NCBI GenBank assembly: GCA_910588885.1
Contig: CAJUSQ010000007.1
Location: 1-48,963, forward strand
Source: an uncultured Lachnospiraceae bacterium
GTDB lineage: Bacteria; Bacillota; Clostridia; Lachnospirales; Lachnospiraceae
DNA: 48,963 bases
Direction of reading: 5' to 3'
The notes beneath the pieces are model-generated. The model was not told the origin of the DNA. It did not search any database and was given only the letters and a program-made list of their open reading frames with translations. A program made the translations under genes and the position numbers. How positions within the stretch are numbered: position 1 is the stretch's first letter; each line of letters begins with the position of its first letter. Positions 8,540 to 16,963 of this stretch are shown piece after piece.

Positions 8540-9536
8540 TTTTGCCTGCCTCCTTCTGTGCATCCTTTGCATGAAGCCAGCATGCAGAAATATGTTTCTC
8601 TCCCAGCCTTGTGTATTCCGGCATCCGCTCCAGGCACACCTTCATACAATGCTCGCACCGGGGTGCAAAGGGACATCCGGCCGGAGGATTCAAAAGGTCA
8701 ATCGGCGTTCCCTCAATGGGGATCAGCCGCTCGTAGCTGTCCGCATCCACCCGGGGCATGGAACGCAGAAGCCCTTTGGTGTAAGGATGGCCCGGCTCAT
8801 AGAAAATATCATCCACCGGCCCCTGCTCCACAATCCGCCCGCCGTACATAACCGATACTTTATCGCAAATTTCCGCTACCACCCCCAGGTTGTGGGTGAT
8901 AAAAATAATGGACATCTGGATTTTTTCCCTCAGGGACTGCATCAGCTCCAGGATCTGGGCCTGAATCGTTACATCCAATGCCGTGGTAGGCTCGTCCGCA
9001 ATCAAAAGCTTCGGATTGCAGATCAGGCCCATGGCAATCATAACACGCTGGCGCATTCCGCCGGAAAATTCATGGGGATACTGCTTCAAACGTTTCTCCA
9101 CATTATTGATTCCCACCAGCTCCAGCATCTCCATGGCCCGTTTCTTCGCATCTGCCTTGGAAATATTCTGATGGCACATCAAGGCTTCCATCAGTTGGTT
9201 TCCCACGGTATAAACCGGATTCAGGCAGGTCATGGGGTTCTGGAAAATCATGCTGACCTTATTTCCGCGGAAGTCCTGCATCTGCTTTTCATCGTAAGCC
9301 AGCACATCTTCCCCGTCAAAGGTAATGGACCCTCCGATGACCTTTCCGGGATTCTGCAGCAGGCCGATTACCGAGTAAGCCTCCACGCTTTTTCCACTTC
9401 CGGACTCCCCTACGATTCCCATCACCTCACCGTAATCAATGTCGTAGGAAATCCCGTTTACCGCTTTTACTTCGCCGGCAGGAGTGAAAAAAGATACTCT
9501 TAAGTCCTTTACTTCCAATAATTTCTTTTTTTCCAT
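8532..9536 (-). CDS. oppD: Oligopeptide ABC transporter, ATPase
   Basis: 334-residue partner ATPase of OppF. Walker A GESGSGKSVEAYS, FQNPMTCLNPV, signature SGGMRQRVMIAMGL, Walker B LLIADEPTTALD and ITHNLGVVAE are present. The C-terminal extension has the family cysteine cluster CPFAPRCEHCMKVC. The start follows GGAGG at 10 nt and the gene begins 14 bp after oppC. Confidence 0.93.
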   Translation of the reverse strand: MEKKKLLEVKDLRVSFFTPAGEVKAVNGISYDIDYGEVMGIVGESGSGKSVEAYSVIGLLQNPGKVIGGSITFDGEDVLAYDEKQMQDFRGNKVSMIFQNPMTCLNPVYTVGNQLMEALMCHQNISKADAKKRAMEMLELVGINNVEKRLKQYPHEFSGGMRQRVMIAMGLICNPKLLIADEPTTALDVTIQAQILELMQSLREKIQMSIIFITHNLGVVAEICDKVSVMYGGRIVEQGPVDDIFYEPGHPYTKGLLRSMPRVDADSYERLIPIEGTPIDLLNPPAGCPFAPRCEHCMKVCLERMPEYTRLGEKHISACWLHAKDAQKEAGKNE

Positions 9537-9550
9537 CTCGTTCCGTCCTC

Positions 9551-10645
9551 CTACTTCTTCAATCTCGGGTCAAGGGCATCCCGCAGGCCGTCGCCGAACA
9601 GATTCAGGGAAAGAATCATAACGGACAATACCACGGCCGGAATCACCAGACGGAAGGGATAGCTGTAAATACCGCCCAGCCCGTCGCTGGCCAAAGAACC
9701 CAGGCTTGCCAGCGGCGCCGAAACACCCAGGCCCAAAAAGGACAGGAAGGATTCCAGGAAAATCGCAGAGGGGATCTGCAGGCAGGTGGTGACAATCAGC
9801 TGTCCCACGCAGTTGGGAAGCAGATGCTTTTTGATAATATGGCCGTTCTTCGCCCCTAAGGCCCTGGCAGCCGTTACATATTCCTGCTGCTTGAGCATCA
9901 GCACCTGTCCCCGGATAATACGGGCCATGCTTACCCAGTAAAGCAGGCCAAAGGCAATAAATATACTGATCAGCCCGGCCCCCAGGTTACTCATAAACTT
10001 CGCCATGCCGGAATTGGAAGCGGAAAACCAGTTCTTTAAGGGTTCGTTCAGCACTACCTGCAAAAGCAATACTACCAAAACCTCCGGCACCGAATAGATA
10101 ATATCCACAATCCGCATCATAATATTGTCCACACGTCCGCCGCAGATCCCGGATACGGAACCGTACAGCGCCCCGATAATCAGAACAATCAATGCGGCAA
10201 CCACGCCGATTACCATGGAAATCCGGGTCCCGTACAGGATACGCACAAACAAATCTCGGCCCATGGTATCCGTCCCGAACAGATGGGGGAATACGCTTTC
10301 TCCCGCTTCCTTCAATTCCAGTTCTTTCTGGGAATAGGTCAGCGGCGTCAAATTCTCCGACCCGCGAATCTGCTGGTCATACCGATAGGGAATAAACATC
10401 GGTGCAAAAAAAGCCATTAATATGTAAATAATCACAATGCACAACGCTACCATGGCCACCTTATTGGCTTTCAGCCTCCGCCAGGCGTCCTGCCAGAAGG
10501 TCGTGCTCTTCCGGTCTACCGTAATGCTGGCCTTCTCCTCCTCCGTAGCCTTCGCAAATGCCTCAGGCTTCGGCACATAGGGCTCATTCCCCTGGAGCAT
10601 CGAATCCACATCAACCTGAAGACTGCCAAATTTCGTTTTACTCAT
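9551..10645 (-). CDS. oppC: Oligopeptide ABC transporter, permease
   Basis: 364-residue inner permease subunit. A ~60-residue cytoplasmic N-terminus precedes the first membrane helix (VAMVALCIVIIYILMAFFAP), then a long extracytoplasmic loop with GTDTMGRDLF and five further helices. The EAA-type coupling loop to the ATPases is AARALGAKNGHIIKKHLLPN. Two bp separate it from oppB. Confidence 0.92.
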   Translation of the reverse strand: MSKTKFGSLQVDVDSMLQGNEPYVPKPEAFAKATEEEKASITVDRKSTTFWQDAWRRLKANKVAMVALCIVIIYILMAFFAPMFIPYRYDQQIRGSENLTPLTYSQKELELKEAGESVFPHLFGTDTMGRDLFVRILYGTRISMVIGVVAALIVLIIGALYGSVSGICGGRVDNIMMRIVDIIYSVPEVLVVLLLQVVLNEPLKNWFSASNSGMAKFMSNLGAGLISIFIAFGLLYWVSMARIIRGQVLMLKQQEYVTAARALGAKNGHIIKKHLLPNCVGQLIVTTCLQIPSAIFLESFLSFLGLGVSAPLASLGSLASDGLGGIYSYPFRLVIPAVVLSVMILSLNLFGDGLRDALDPRLKK

Positions 10646-10647
10646 CT

Positions 10648-11580
10648 CTACTCTCCTGCCTTTCCAAGTTGAATTCTTGGGTCTATAATCTTATAAACAA
10701 TGTCCACAATCAGCATGGCAACAACCAGCAGGAATGCCAGGAAAATTGTAGTACCCATAATAATCGGATAATCCCGGGCCAAAATACTCTGTACAAAATA
10801 CCTGCCCAGTCCCGGTATGGTAAACACGGTCTCTACCACGAACCCGCCGGTAATAATATAGGCTACCAGCGGCCCAATATAAGTAACCACCGGAATCAGG
10901 GAATTCCGAAGGGCATGCTTGAAAATAATCTTTCCGGTCTTTAAGCCCTTGGCCCTGGCAGTCCGGATGTAGTCCTGATTGATGGCATCCAGCATACTGG
11001 AACGGGTCAGCCTGGCCGTATAGCACATGGGATAAAATCCTAAGGAAAAGCAGGGCAGGATATAGCTTTTCATATCATTCAGGCCGGAAGTCGGCAGAAT
11101 CGGGAATTTCACGCCGAATACGATCAAAAGCGTCGTAGCGATCACGAATCCCGGTATTGCCACTCCCAGGGTCGCCAGCACCCGGATCACGTTATCCAAA
11201 ACCTTTCCTCTCCGGTAGGCAGCCAGACACCCCAGGGGAATCCCTACCGCCACCGCCCAGATCAAAGCAAAAATGCCGACCCGCAGGGAAGTGGGGAATT
11301 TCTCCGTAATAATATCCCCTACCTCACGGTTTTTCTGCATCTTCAGGGAAACGCCCATATCTCCCTGTACAAAAGAAACCAGGTAGTTCTTCAGCTGAAC
11401 CGGCAAAGGCTTGTCCATCCCGTACTTGGCTTCCAAATTCGCCTGTACTTCCGGGGACACGCCTTTCTCTGTAGCAAAAGGACTGCCCGGTATTGCATTC
11501 ATCAATAAGAAAGTTACGATTGCGATGAACAGAATTGTCAGCACTGCAATCCCCACTCTCTTTATGCAATATTTAAACAT
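10648..11580 (-). CDS. oppB: Oligopeptide ABC transporter, permease
   Basis: 310-residue permease, first gene of oppBCDFA. The first helix (VGIAVLTILFIAIVTFLLM) leads to the family stretch NAIPGSPF; the coupling loop reads TARAKGLKTGKIIFKHALRN. A GTG at 11589 is in frame, but GGAG is only 1 nt from it and 10 nt from the ATG at 11580, so the ATG is chosen. Confidence 0.92.
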   Translation of the reverse strand: MFKYCIKRVGIAVLTILFIAIVTFLLMNAIPGSPFATEKGVSPEVQANLEAKYGMDKPLPVQLKNYLVSFVQGDMGVSLKMQKNREVGDIITEKFPTSLRVGIFALIWAVAVGIPLGCLAAYRRGKVLDNVIRVLATLGVAIPGFVIATTLLIVFGVKFPILPTSGLNDMKSYILPCFSLGFYPMCYTARLTRSSMLDAINQDYIRTARAKGLKTGKIIFKHALRNSLIPVVTYIGPLVAYIITGGFVVETVFTIPGLGRYFVQSILARDYPIIMGTTIFLAFLLVVAMLIVDIVYKIIDPRIQLGKAGE

Positions 11581-11614
11581 ATTTCTCACGCTCCATCTTT
11601 TTTAATATAGGTGC

Positions 11615-11643
11615 ATCATATACTATAATTCCGCTTCTGTCAA
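11615..11643 (-). promoter_or_regulatory. opp operon promoter
   Basis: Minus-strand TTGACA (11638-11643), 17-bp spacer, TATGAT (11615-11620), about 35 bp before the oppB start codon. A housekeeping sigma-A promoter by sequence. Confidence 0.85.
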
Positions 11644-11714
11644 TGAATTTCTACTGTTTTTTCTTTCCAGGACGGACATTTATCTTTTCCAATAGTGCAT
11701 TTGTGGTACTATTT

Positions 11715-11828
11715 CTACTCTAAATACTCCTTTTTTATTATGTTTTTTTGATTATTTTGATTCTCAAATAACATTTTTCCAGCTTTTTCGCAGCAGGCCG
11801 GGATTGTTGGATTTGTATTTTTATACAT
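11715..11828 (-). CDS. Small protein of unknown function, 37 residues
   Basis: ATG frame with AGAAGGGG just upstream, ending TAG. The peptide (start MYKNTNPTIPACCEKAG) has a Cys-Cys pair and a basic, Asn/Lys-rich C-terminal half. It lies in AT-rich DNA and has coherent protein-like composition. It follows the 78-residue gene by 60 bp in the same direction, so the two may form a unit belonging to the recombinase patch. No family recognised; existence is probable, not proven. Confidence 0.45.
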   Translation of the reverse strand: MYKNTNPTIPACCEKAGKMLFENQNNQKNIIKKEYLE

Positions 11829-11888
11829 TTTCCCCTTCTGTTTTCTTCCAAATTATACATGCATTTTCAAAGCATTCTGTCCGCCCCG

Positions 11889-12125
11889 TCACTCCTTTGG
11901 CACATATCCCAGGGACGCAAAAAAGCGCTTTTTCAGCGCCTGCCCCACCGCTTCCTGTTCTTTTGGGGACAGCCCGGCAAAAGGTATTCCGGCAGCTTCC
12001 GGCGTACCCTGCCCGGCGCACCCTGTTTCCTCCACCTTCCATTCCCCTTCTTTCTGGGTTTCCTCCTTCCCGGCCCTTCCTTCCTGCTTTCCTTGTATCA
12101 CCCGAATTTCTACTTCCATTCCCAT
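11889..12125 (-). CDS. Small protein of unknown function, 78 residues
   Basis: ATG start with AAGGGAG 7 nt upstream. The N-terminus MGMEVEIRVIQGKQEG is followed by an acidic/polar middle and a C-terminus LSPKEQEAVGQALKKRFF...GYVPKE that looks like a short helical domain. From memory, similar short proteins with a 'LT/SPEEQ...GYxPKE' end accompany recombinases in mobile elements of Clostridia; this needs a search. Divergent from the recombinase, with 122 bp between them. Confidence 0.55.
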   Translation of the reverse strand: MGMEVEIRVIQGKQEGRAGKEETQKEGEWKVEETGCAGQGTPEAAGIPFAGLSPKEQEAVGQALKKRFFASLGYVPKE

Positions 12126-12247
12126 TTTCCTACTCCCTTATCCCTGCAGGGAATCATAGCTTCCCTACATTCTATGGCCCATGGTTTGTATTTTTTTCCT
12201 CCTATTTTCATAGATTAAAAAGAATCCTCCATACCAAAGGAGCCAAT

Positions 12248-13771
12248 ATGCCTACGAACAACTGTTCTTCCAAAATCGGCGCCGTCTATGTCCGGGTCAG
12301 TACCGCCCGTCAGGACGACCACGAGCTTTCGCCGGATTCCCAGATCCAGCTGGCCCTGGACTATGCCGAAAAAAACCGGATTCTCGTCCCAAAGGAATAT
12401 ATTTTTCATGAAAAAGGAGGGATCTCCGGAAAGCATGCCGACAAACGTCCCTATTTTCAGCAGATGATCGCCCTTGCCAAAAGCGAATCCCACCCCATCG
12501 ACATCATCCTGGTATGGAAATACAGCCGCTTTGCCCGGAACCAGGAGGAAAGCATCGTCTATAAAACCATGCTGCGGAAAAACTGCGGCGTGGAAGTGAT
12601 CAGTATCTCCGAGCCTTTGGCGGAGGGCCCCTTCGGAAGCCTGATCGAGCGGATTATCGAATGGATGGACGAATACTACGTGATCCGCCTGTCCGGAGAA
12701 GTCACCCGGGGCATGGCCGAAAATGCCCGACGGGGGAATTACCAGGCACGTCCTCCCCTGGGCTACCGCATCGTCCATAAGGGGGAGCCTCCCGAAATCG
12801 TTCCCCAGGAAGCGGAGCTGGTACGGCTGATTTTCCATCTGTACGCCCTGGAAGGACAGTCGCTGCTGGAAATCTGCCGCCGGCTGAACGCCATGGGCGC
12901 CCGGACCAGCCAGGGCAAAGCCTTTGAAAAACGGTCTCTCAGCTACATCCTGCAAAACGTTTCTTATACCGGAAAAGTCCGCTGGAACCGGACAGAAAAC
13001 GAAACCCACCGCGTCCGTCCCCGGGAGGAGTGGATCATTGCCCAGGGAAAGCAGCCCGCCATCATTTCCGAGGCCCTTTTTGAAGCTGCCGGGGCCCGTA
13101 TGGCCCGGGAACAGGCCGCCCGGGAAATGCGTCCCAGGCAGCAGAAGCCCTCCGATTCCGTCACTCACTGGCTGGGAGGGCTGCTGAAATGCTCCTGCTG
13201 CGGCCGCTCCCTCTCCACCGCCCGCCAGACCGACAAAGGCTCCGGCCGTACCTATTGTCATTTCCAGTGCTACGGCTACCTGAAGGGCAAATGCAGCCAG
13301 TCCCACAGCATCAGCGAAAAGAAAATTGTTTCCGCCCTCGTTCCGGCCCTTGCGAATGTGCTGGATTCCCGGGAATCGGTCTTTGTCCTTCCAAAGCCCC
13401 AGGTTTCGGAAACGCCGAAGGCCGACGCTTTTTTGCACTATGCCCTGGAAAAGCTGGAGAAAAAGGAAGCCCGCATTAAGCAGGCGTACCGGGACGGAAT
13501 TGATACATTAGAAGAATATAAAGAGCAGAAAGAATTATTAAAAGAAGAACGGGCCGCCCTGGAAATGCAGCTGGCAAAAAAGGAAAACCCTGACGATTCG
13601 GGGCAGCCGGACCCCGACTCCCAGCCCCGGTGGATTTCCTCCGTCTGTGAACTGCTCCGGGCCCCCTCCGTTCCCGTTTCCAAAAAAAATGACGCTTTGA
13701 AAAGCATCATCGAAAAAATCGTCTATCATAAAAAAGAAAACCGCATTACCGTCTATTTTTACGGCTGCTGA
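12248..13771 (+). CDS. Large serine site-specific recombinase
   Basis: 507 residues, about the size of SpoIVCA. Resolvase catalytic domain ~10-155 with the nucleophile in VYVRVSTARQ (Ser18) and WKYSRFARN; recombinase domain ~170-270 (PPLGYRI ... EAELVRLIFHLY); zinc ribbon ~316-350 with CSCCGRSL and paired cysteines in CHFQC...GKCSQ; a charged coiled-coil ~405-460. Such enzymes integrate, excise or invert DNA at att sites. The ATG at 12248 has AAAGGAG 5 nt upstream; the frame upstream of it is not protein-like. It is convergent with, and overlaps the open frame of, a SpoIID-like gene that is cut off right beside the recombinase stop, so a crossover site probably lies at about 13772-13845. Confidence 0.93.
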   Translation: MPTNNCSSKIGAVYVRVSTARQDDHELSPDSQIQLALDYAEKNRILVPKEYIFHEKGGISGKHADKRPYFQQMIALAKSESHPIDIILVWKYSRFARNQEESIVYKTMLRKNCGVEVISISEPLAEGPFGSLIERIIEWMDEYYVIRLSGEVTRGMAENARRGNYQARPPLGYRIVHKGEPPEIVPQEAELVRLIFHLYALEGQSLLEICRRLNAMGARTSQGKAFEKRSLSYILQNVSYTGKVRWNRTENETHRVRPREEWIIAQGKQPAIISEALFEAAGARMAREQAAREMRPRQQKPSDSVTHWLGGLLKCSCCGRSLSTARQTDKGSGRTYCHFQCYGYLKGKCSQSHSISEKKIVSALVPALANVLDSRESVFVLPKPQVSETPKADAFLHYALEKLEKKEARIKQAYRDGIDTLEEYKEQKELLKEERAALEMQLAKKENPDDSGQPDPDSQPRWISSVCELLRAPSVPVSKKNDALKSIIEKIVYHKKENRITVYFYGC

Positions 13772-14755
13772 AGCTTGATTTTCAGCTTTCCCAAATTTCT
13801 GCCCCATCACATTCCGGCCTGCAGTTTCGATACGCTGCCGCCATTTGGTCATCCAATTGGGGCAGCTGACTTTCTGGCCGTCACAGTACTGGGTCAGAAT
13901 GGGCTGCTTTACATTGGGCCGGGACAGATAATTTCCGAACATCTCATCCACAATCCGGGAAATATTTTCAAAAATATTCCGGCCGTAGATCCATTTGTGG
14001 TCATAGGCCGTAGAGGAGGTGATCGTAAAATTATATCCCCGGTTCCGGTACCACTCCGTATACACCCGGTTCAGTGTAAAGGACATAATCGCCAGGATAT
14101 TGGCCCGGATCGTGCTGTCCGGCCAGGTCGCGTAGATTTCACTGGAAGCCACGTTTTTGATATAATCCTTATAGCGAATGTAATAATCCTGGGCCGTATT
14201 GTCCCGGGGGCTTCCGTCATGTACCACCACGTATTCCGGAATTACCACGCGGCTTAAAACGATCTCGCCGCTTTCCGTCACCGGCTTAATCTCGGCCTCC
14301 GCGATCTTGGGCGGATAGTCCCCGAATAAGGTATTGGCCGGGATCACAATATTCTGAAGGGGTTCCTCCACATTTTCCAAAGGACGCAGCCTGATATTCT
14401 GAATGGCTTCGGTTCCGGAAAAAACCTCCACTCCGGATACGTCCACCGACTGAAACCCCTCCGCTTCCACCCGCACCGTATATTCCGCATAGGGCTGGGG
14501 CGAATCCGGCTGCATACTGTACTCTAAGGGCGGCGTGGCCAGTTCGATTTCCTGGGAACGTCCGGAACTGTCGGTTGTCAGCTCTTCTATGGTACTGACC
14601 GGGTCCCCGCTGTACGCAACGCTGACCTTAGCATTTTCCACCGGGACGGCTCCCACGGCCGATTCCACCCAAACCTGCAACTCTCCCAAATCCGTCTGTT
14701 CCATCTGTGTACCGTATATTTCCTGCCTTTGCATAAGCACCTCGAAATAATCCAC
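13538..14755 (-). pseudogene. SpoIID-like sporulation/spore-cortex protein, 3' part lost
   Basis: The frame starts with GTG at 14755 (AGGATGG upstream). Residues ~10-120 look like a carboxypeptidase-regulatory-type beta domain. Residues ~150-305 match the SpoIID family: IPEYVVVHDG, NVASSEIYATWP, ANILAIMSFTLNRVYTEWY, FTITSSTAYDH and QYCDGQKVSCPNW. After about residue 305 (near 13840) similarity stops. Family members, as I recall them, continue for ~130 residues and end in a peptidoglycan-binding domain; here the frame instead runs ~70 bp through unassigned DNA and then 234 bp antisense to the recombinase. The gene is best read as truncated at a recombination junction. It lacks a signal peptide. 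A small membrane-protein gene lies just upstream. Confidence 0.7.
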
Positions 14756-14797
14756 TTATTCCATCCTATGCAAAATCAGGGGAAACGTGCATAAACC

Positions 14798-14977
14798 CTA
14801 CTGCTCCGCCGATACATTTCCTGTTTCCATCAGTACCTTGCTTCCTTCCGCCTGCAGCTTCCAGGCACAGAGAATCCCGGCAAGGCAGATCGCCAGAACT
14901 GCAATCAGGATCACAAAGGTACTCCCGCGTTTCTTCGTTGCATTGATACTTGCAAATTCATCTTTTCTCATCATCAT
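14798..14977 (-). CDS. Small single-pass membrane protein, 59 residues
   Basis: Three consecutive ATG codons (14977, 14974, 14971) follow GAGAGG; the third has the best spacing (8 nt). A short polar N-terminus with ATKKRG is followed by one membrane helix (FVILIAVLAICLAGILCAW) and a ~20-residue outer tail. Function unknown. It lies 42 bp upstream of the truncated SpoIID-like gene and in the same direction, so the pair is probably cotranscribed. Confidence 0.6.
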   Translation of the reverse strand: MMMRKDEFASINATKKRGSTFVILIAVLAICLAGILCAWKLQAEGSKVLMETGNVSAEQ

Positions 14978-15088
14978 AACCTCTCAAAACTTCTGTTCCT
15001 ATTCGACATTTTAACAATCCGGTATCAAAAAATCTTGAATAGATTCTGCCAATTTCCTTAATTTTTTCTGAAGCCTGAGGATGTGTTT

Positions 15089-15156
15089 GGCTGCCGTCCC
15101 TTGAAACCCTGCGCCGGATCTTTGATCCTGCACCGGATGTTCCGAAAACGGCAGCC
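15089..15156. other. Structured intergenic segment after ilvE
   Basis: GGCTGCCGT (15089-15097) pairs with ACGGCAGCC (15148-15156), enclosing a GATC-centred smaller hairpin. There is no T-run, so a terminator function for ilvE is only possible. Nothing else was seen in 15015-15186. Confidence 0.3.
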
Positions 15157-15186
15157 CTTCGTATCTTTACTGCCTGCCGCGGAACT

Positions 15187-16248
15187 TTAGATTTCCACGG
15201 TCCAGCCGTATTTATCCTCTTCCTTTCCCCATTGAATCCCGGTCAGATAATTGTAAAGCTTCTGGCTGACTTCACCGATTTTAAACTGATTGATGGTCGC
15301 CGCATCGTCCTTAAACGCCAGTTCGCCTACCGGGGATATTACCGCTGCCGTACCGGTCCCGAAGGCTTCCTCCAACCTGCCCTCATGGGCCGCCTGCATC
15401 AGATCCTCAATGGCCAGCTTTGTTTCGTGTACCTGATAGCCCCAGTCCCGCAAAATATGAAGGATGGAATCCCGGGTCACGCCGGGAAGCACGGTCCCTT
15501 CAATGGGCGCCGTATAGATTTCCCCGTCAATCTTGAACATAATATTCATGGTACCCACTTCTTCCACGTACTTGCGCTCTACTCCGTCCAGCCACAGTAC
15601 CTGGGTAAATCCTTTTTCTTCCGCCCTGACCTGGCCCAGAATGGAAGCCGCATAATTTCCGCCGCATTTGGTAAATCCGGTGCCCCCCTGTACAGCCCGT
15701 ACCAGCTCGTCTTCCACCAGGATCCGCACGGGATTGATGCCTTCTTCATAGTAGGCCCCTACCGGGGTGCAGATAATCATAAACTTGTAGGACGTAGCCA
15801 TATGTACGCCCAGGGCGGACTCTGTGGCAAACATAAAGGGCCGGATATAAAGGGAGGTTTCCGGCTCGGAGGGTACCCAGTCCTGCTCCGTCTTTACAAT
15901 GGCTTTCACTGCTTCTACAAACATTTCCACCGGAATCTCGGGCATGCACAAACGTTTGTTCGAATTGATCATCCGCTTTGCATTCATTTCCGGACGGAAG
16001 AGCTGGATCTTCCCGTCCGCCCTGCGGTAAGCCTTCATGCCTTCAAAAGTTTCCTGGGCATAGTGAAGGGTTACGCAGGCCGGATCCATCTGAATCGGCC
16101 CATAGGGCACGATTCTGGCGTCATGCCAGCCCTGTCCCGCATCCCAGTCCATCAGAAACATATAATCCGTCATAAATTTTCCAAAGCCCAGATGCTTCTG
16201 ATCCGGCTTCTCCTTCAGCTGCTCCCTTTTTTCAAATCTGATTTCCAT
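15187..16248 (-). CDS. ilvE: Branched-chain amino acid aminotransferase
   Basis: PLP enzyme carrying out the last step of leucine, isoleucine and valine synthesis with glutamate as donor. The 353 residues match the longer class IV form: HYAQETFEGMKAYR near 82, the PLP-lysine region GFTKCGGNYAAS near 196, and EVGTMNIMF near 235. Ribosome site GGAGG is 7 nt before the ATG. It has its own promoter, 183 bp downstream of ilvN, so it can be expressed apart from ilvBN. Confidence 0.95.
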   Translation of the reverse strand: MEIRFEKREQLKEKPDQKHLGFGKFMTDYMFLMDWDAGQGWHDARIVPYGPIQMDPACVTLHYAQETFEGMKAYRRADGKIQLFRPEMNAKRMINSNKRLCMPEIPVEMFVEAVKAIVKTEQDWVPSEPETSLYIRPFMFATESALGVHMATSYKFMIICTPVGAYYEEGINPVRILVEDELVRAVQGGTGFTKCGGNYAASILGQVRAEEKGFTQVLWLDGVERKYVEEVGTMNIMFKIDGEIYTAPIEGTVLPGVTRDSILHILRDWGYQVHETKLAIEDLMQAAHEGRLEEAFGTGTAAVISPVGELAFKDDAATINQFKIGEVSQKLYNYLTGIQWGKEEDKYGWTVEI

Positions 16249-16311
16249 CCTTGTTCCTCCAAATCCTTTTCCGCTGTCTTTCCAATGCTTTGTACTTTTA
16301 TATTTTTACTA

Positions 16312-16340
16312 ATTATTATACTTTTTTTTCGCAGTGTCAA
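16312..16340 (-). promoter_or_regulatory. ilvE promoter
   Basis: Minus-strand TTGACA (16335-16340), 17-bp spacer containing an A8 run, AATAAT (16312-16317). A TATAAT overlaps upstream at 14-bp spacing. No T-box-like leader fits between it and ilvE. Confidence 0.7.
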
Positions 16341-16373
16341 GATTATTCTTCGGACTTATATTATGCATAAATA

Positions 16374-16406
16374 CAGGTTATGAAAAACATTATTTCTCAT
16401 AACCTG
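16374..16406. terminator. Hairpin between ilvN and ilvE
   Basis: A 10-bp perfect stem, CAGGTTATGA and TCATAACCTG, with a 13-nt loop, 25 bp after the ilvN stop. Only a weak T-rich tail follows, so it is probably a partial terminator or mRNA-end stabiliser. Confidence 0.45.
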
Positions 16407-16430
16407 ATCAGGAGGGTATTGCAAAACCCT

Positions 16431-16952
16431 TTACTTCTTCCGATATTCCGTCCTTCCCGCACAGGAGGTACTGATGGATTCAATGGCAACGGCTCCGCCG
16501 CGCACCACCTCAATACTTTTAAACCGGGATTTCAAAAGCTCAATCAGTTCATTGTTCCTGCGCTCGGTCATTTTACATTCCAACAGGACGCTGTCCTCCC
16601 CGAAATCCGTAACTTCCACGCCAAACACCTGTGCGATCTGGAACAGCTCCATTTTGTCCGCCGTAGAACAGTGCTTTACTTTTGCAAAAAGGATTTCCTT
16701 CATGTGAATGGGCACGTTGGTCAAATCAATGACTTTAATGACTTCTACCATTCGGTTGAGCTGCTTCTTGATCTGCTCAAAGGTAATGTCGTCGCTGGTG
16801 ACGCAGATCGTCATCCGGGATACGGTTTCGTCCTCGGTGGTGCCTACCGTCAGGCTCTGCAGGTTATAGGCTTTTCCGGAAAACAGGCCGGATACCTTGG
16901 CCAGGACACCTACCTGGTTTTCTACATATAACGCAATCCATCTGTTTTTCAT
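16431..16952 (-). CDS. ilvN: Acetolactate synthase, small regulatory subunit
   Basis: 173 residues. The N-terminal ACT domain (ALYVENQVGVLAKVSGLFS, then NLQSLTVG) binds valine for feedback inhibition; the C-terminal domain (KVKHCSTADKMELFQIAQVFG onward) activates the catalytic subunit. It follows ilvB by 11 bp, as usual for this pair. Confidence 0.94.
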   Translation of the reverse strand: MKNRWIALYVENQVGVLAKVSGLFSGKAYNLQSLTVGTTEDETVSRMTICVTSDDITFEQIKKQLNRMVEVIKVIDLTNVPIHMKEILFAKVKHCSTADKMELFQIAQVFGVEVTDFGEDSVLLECKMTERRNNELIELLKSRFKSIEVVRGGAVAIESISTSCAGRTEYRKK

Positions 16953-16963
16953 CCTGGGCCTCC

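Noticed and set aside
8421..9503. Long plus-strand open frame opposite oppD, and similar ones opposite ilvE (15232-16383) and modA/MOSC (36971-38068)
   Set aside because: Antisense shadows of strongly biased genes; His/Gln-rich products without motifs.
5738..11580. Opp operon as cargo of the recombinase element
   Set aside because: It has an ordinary metabolic-operon layout with its own promoter and terminator and no phage or transposon genes; no att-like repeat was found at its far side. It cannot be fully excluded.
12215..13438. Long minus-strand open frame (about 400 codons) opposite the recombinase
   Set aside because: Phe/Gly/Asp-rich antisense product with no ribosome site or family features; the plus-strand recombinase explains the open frame.
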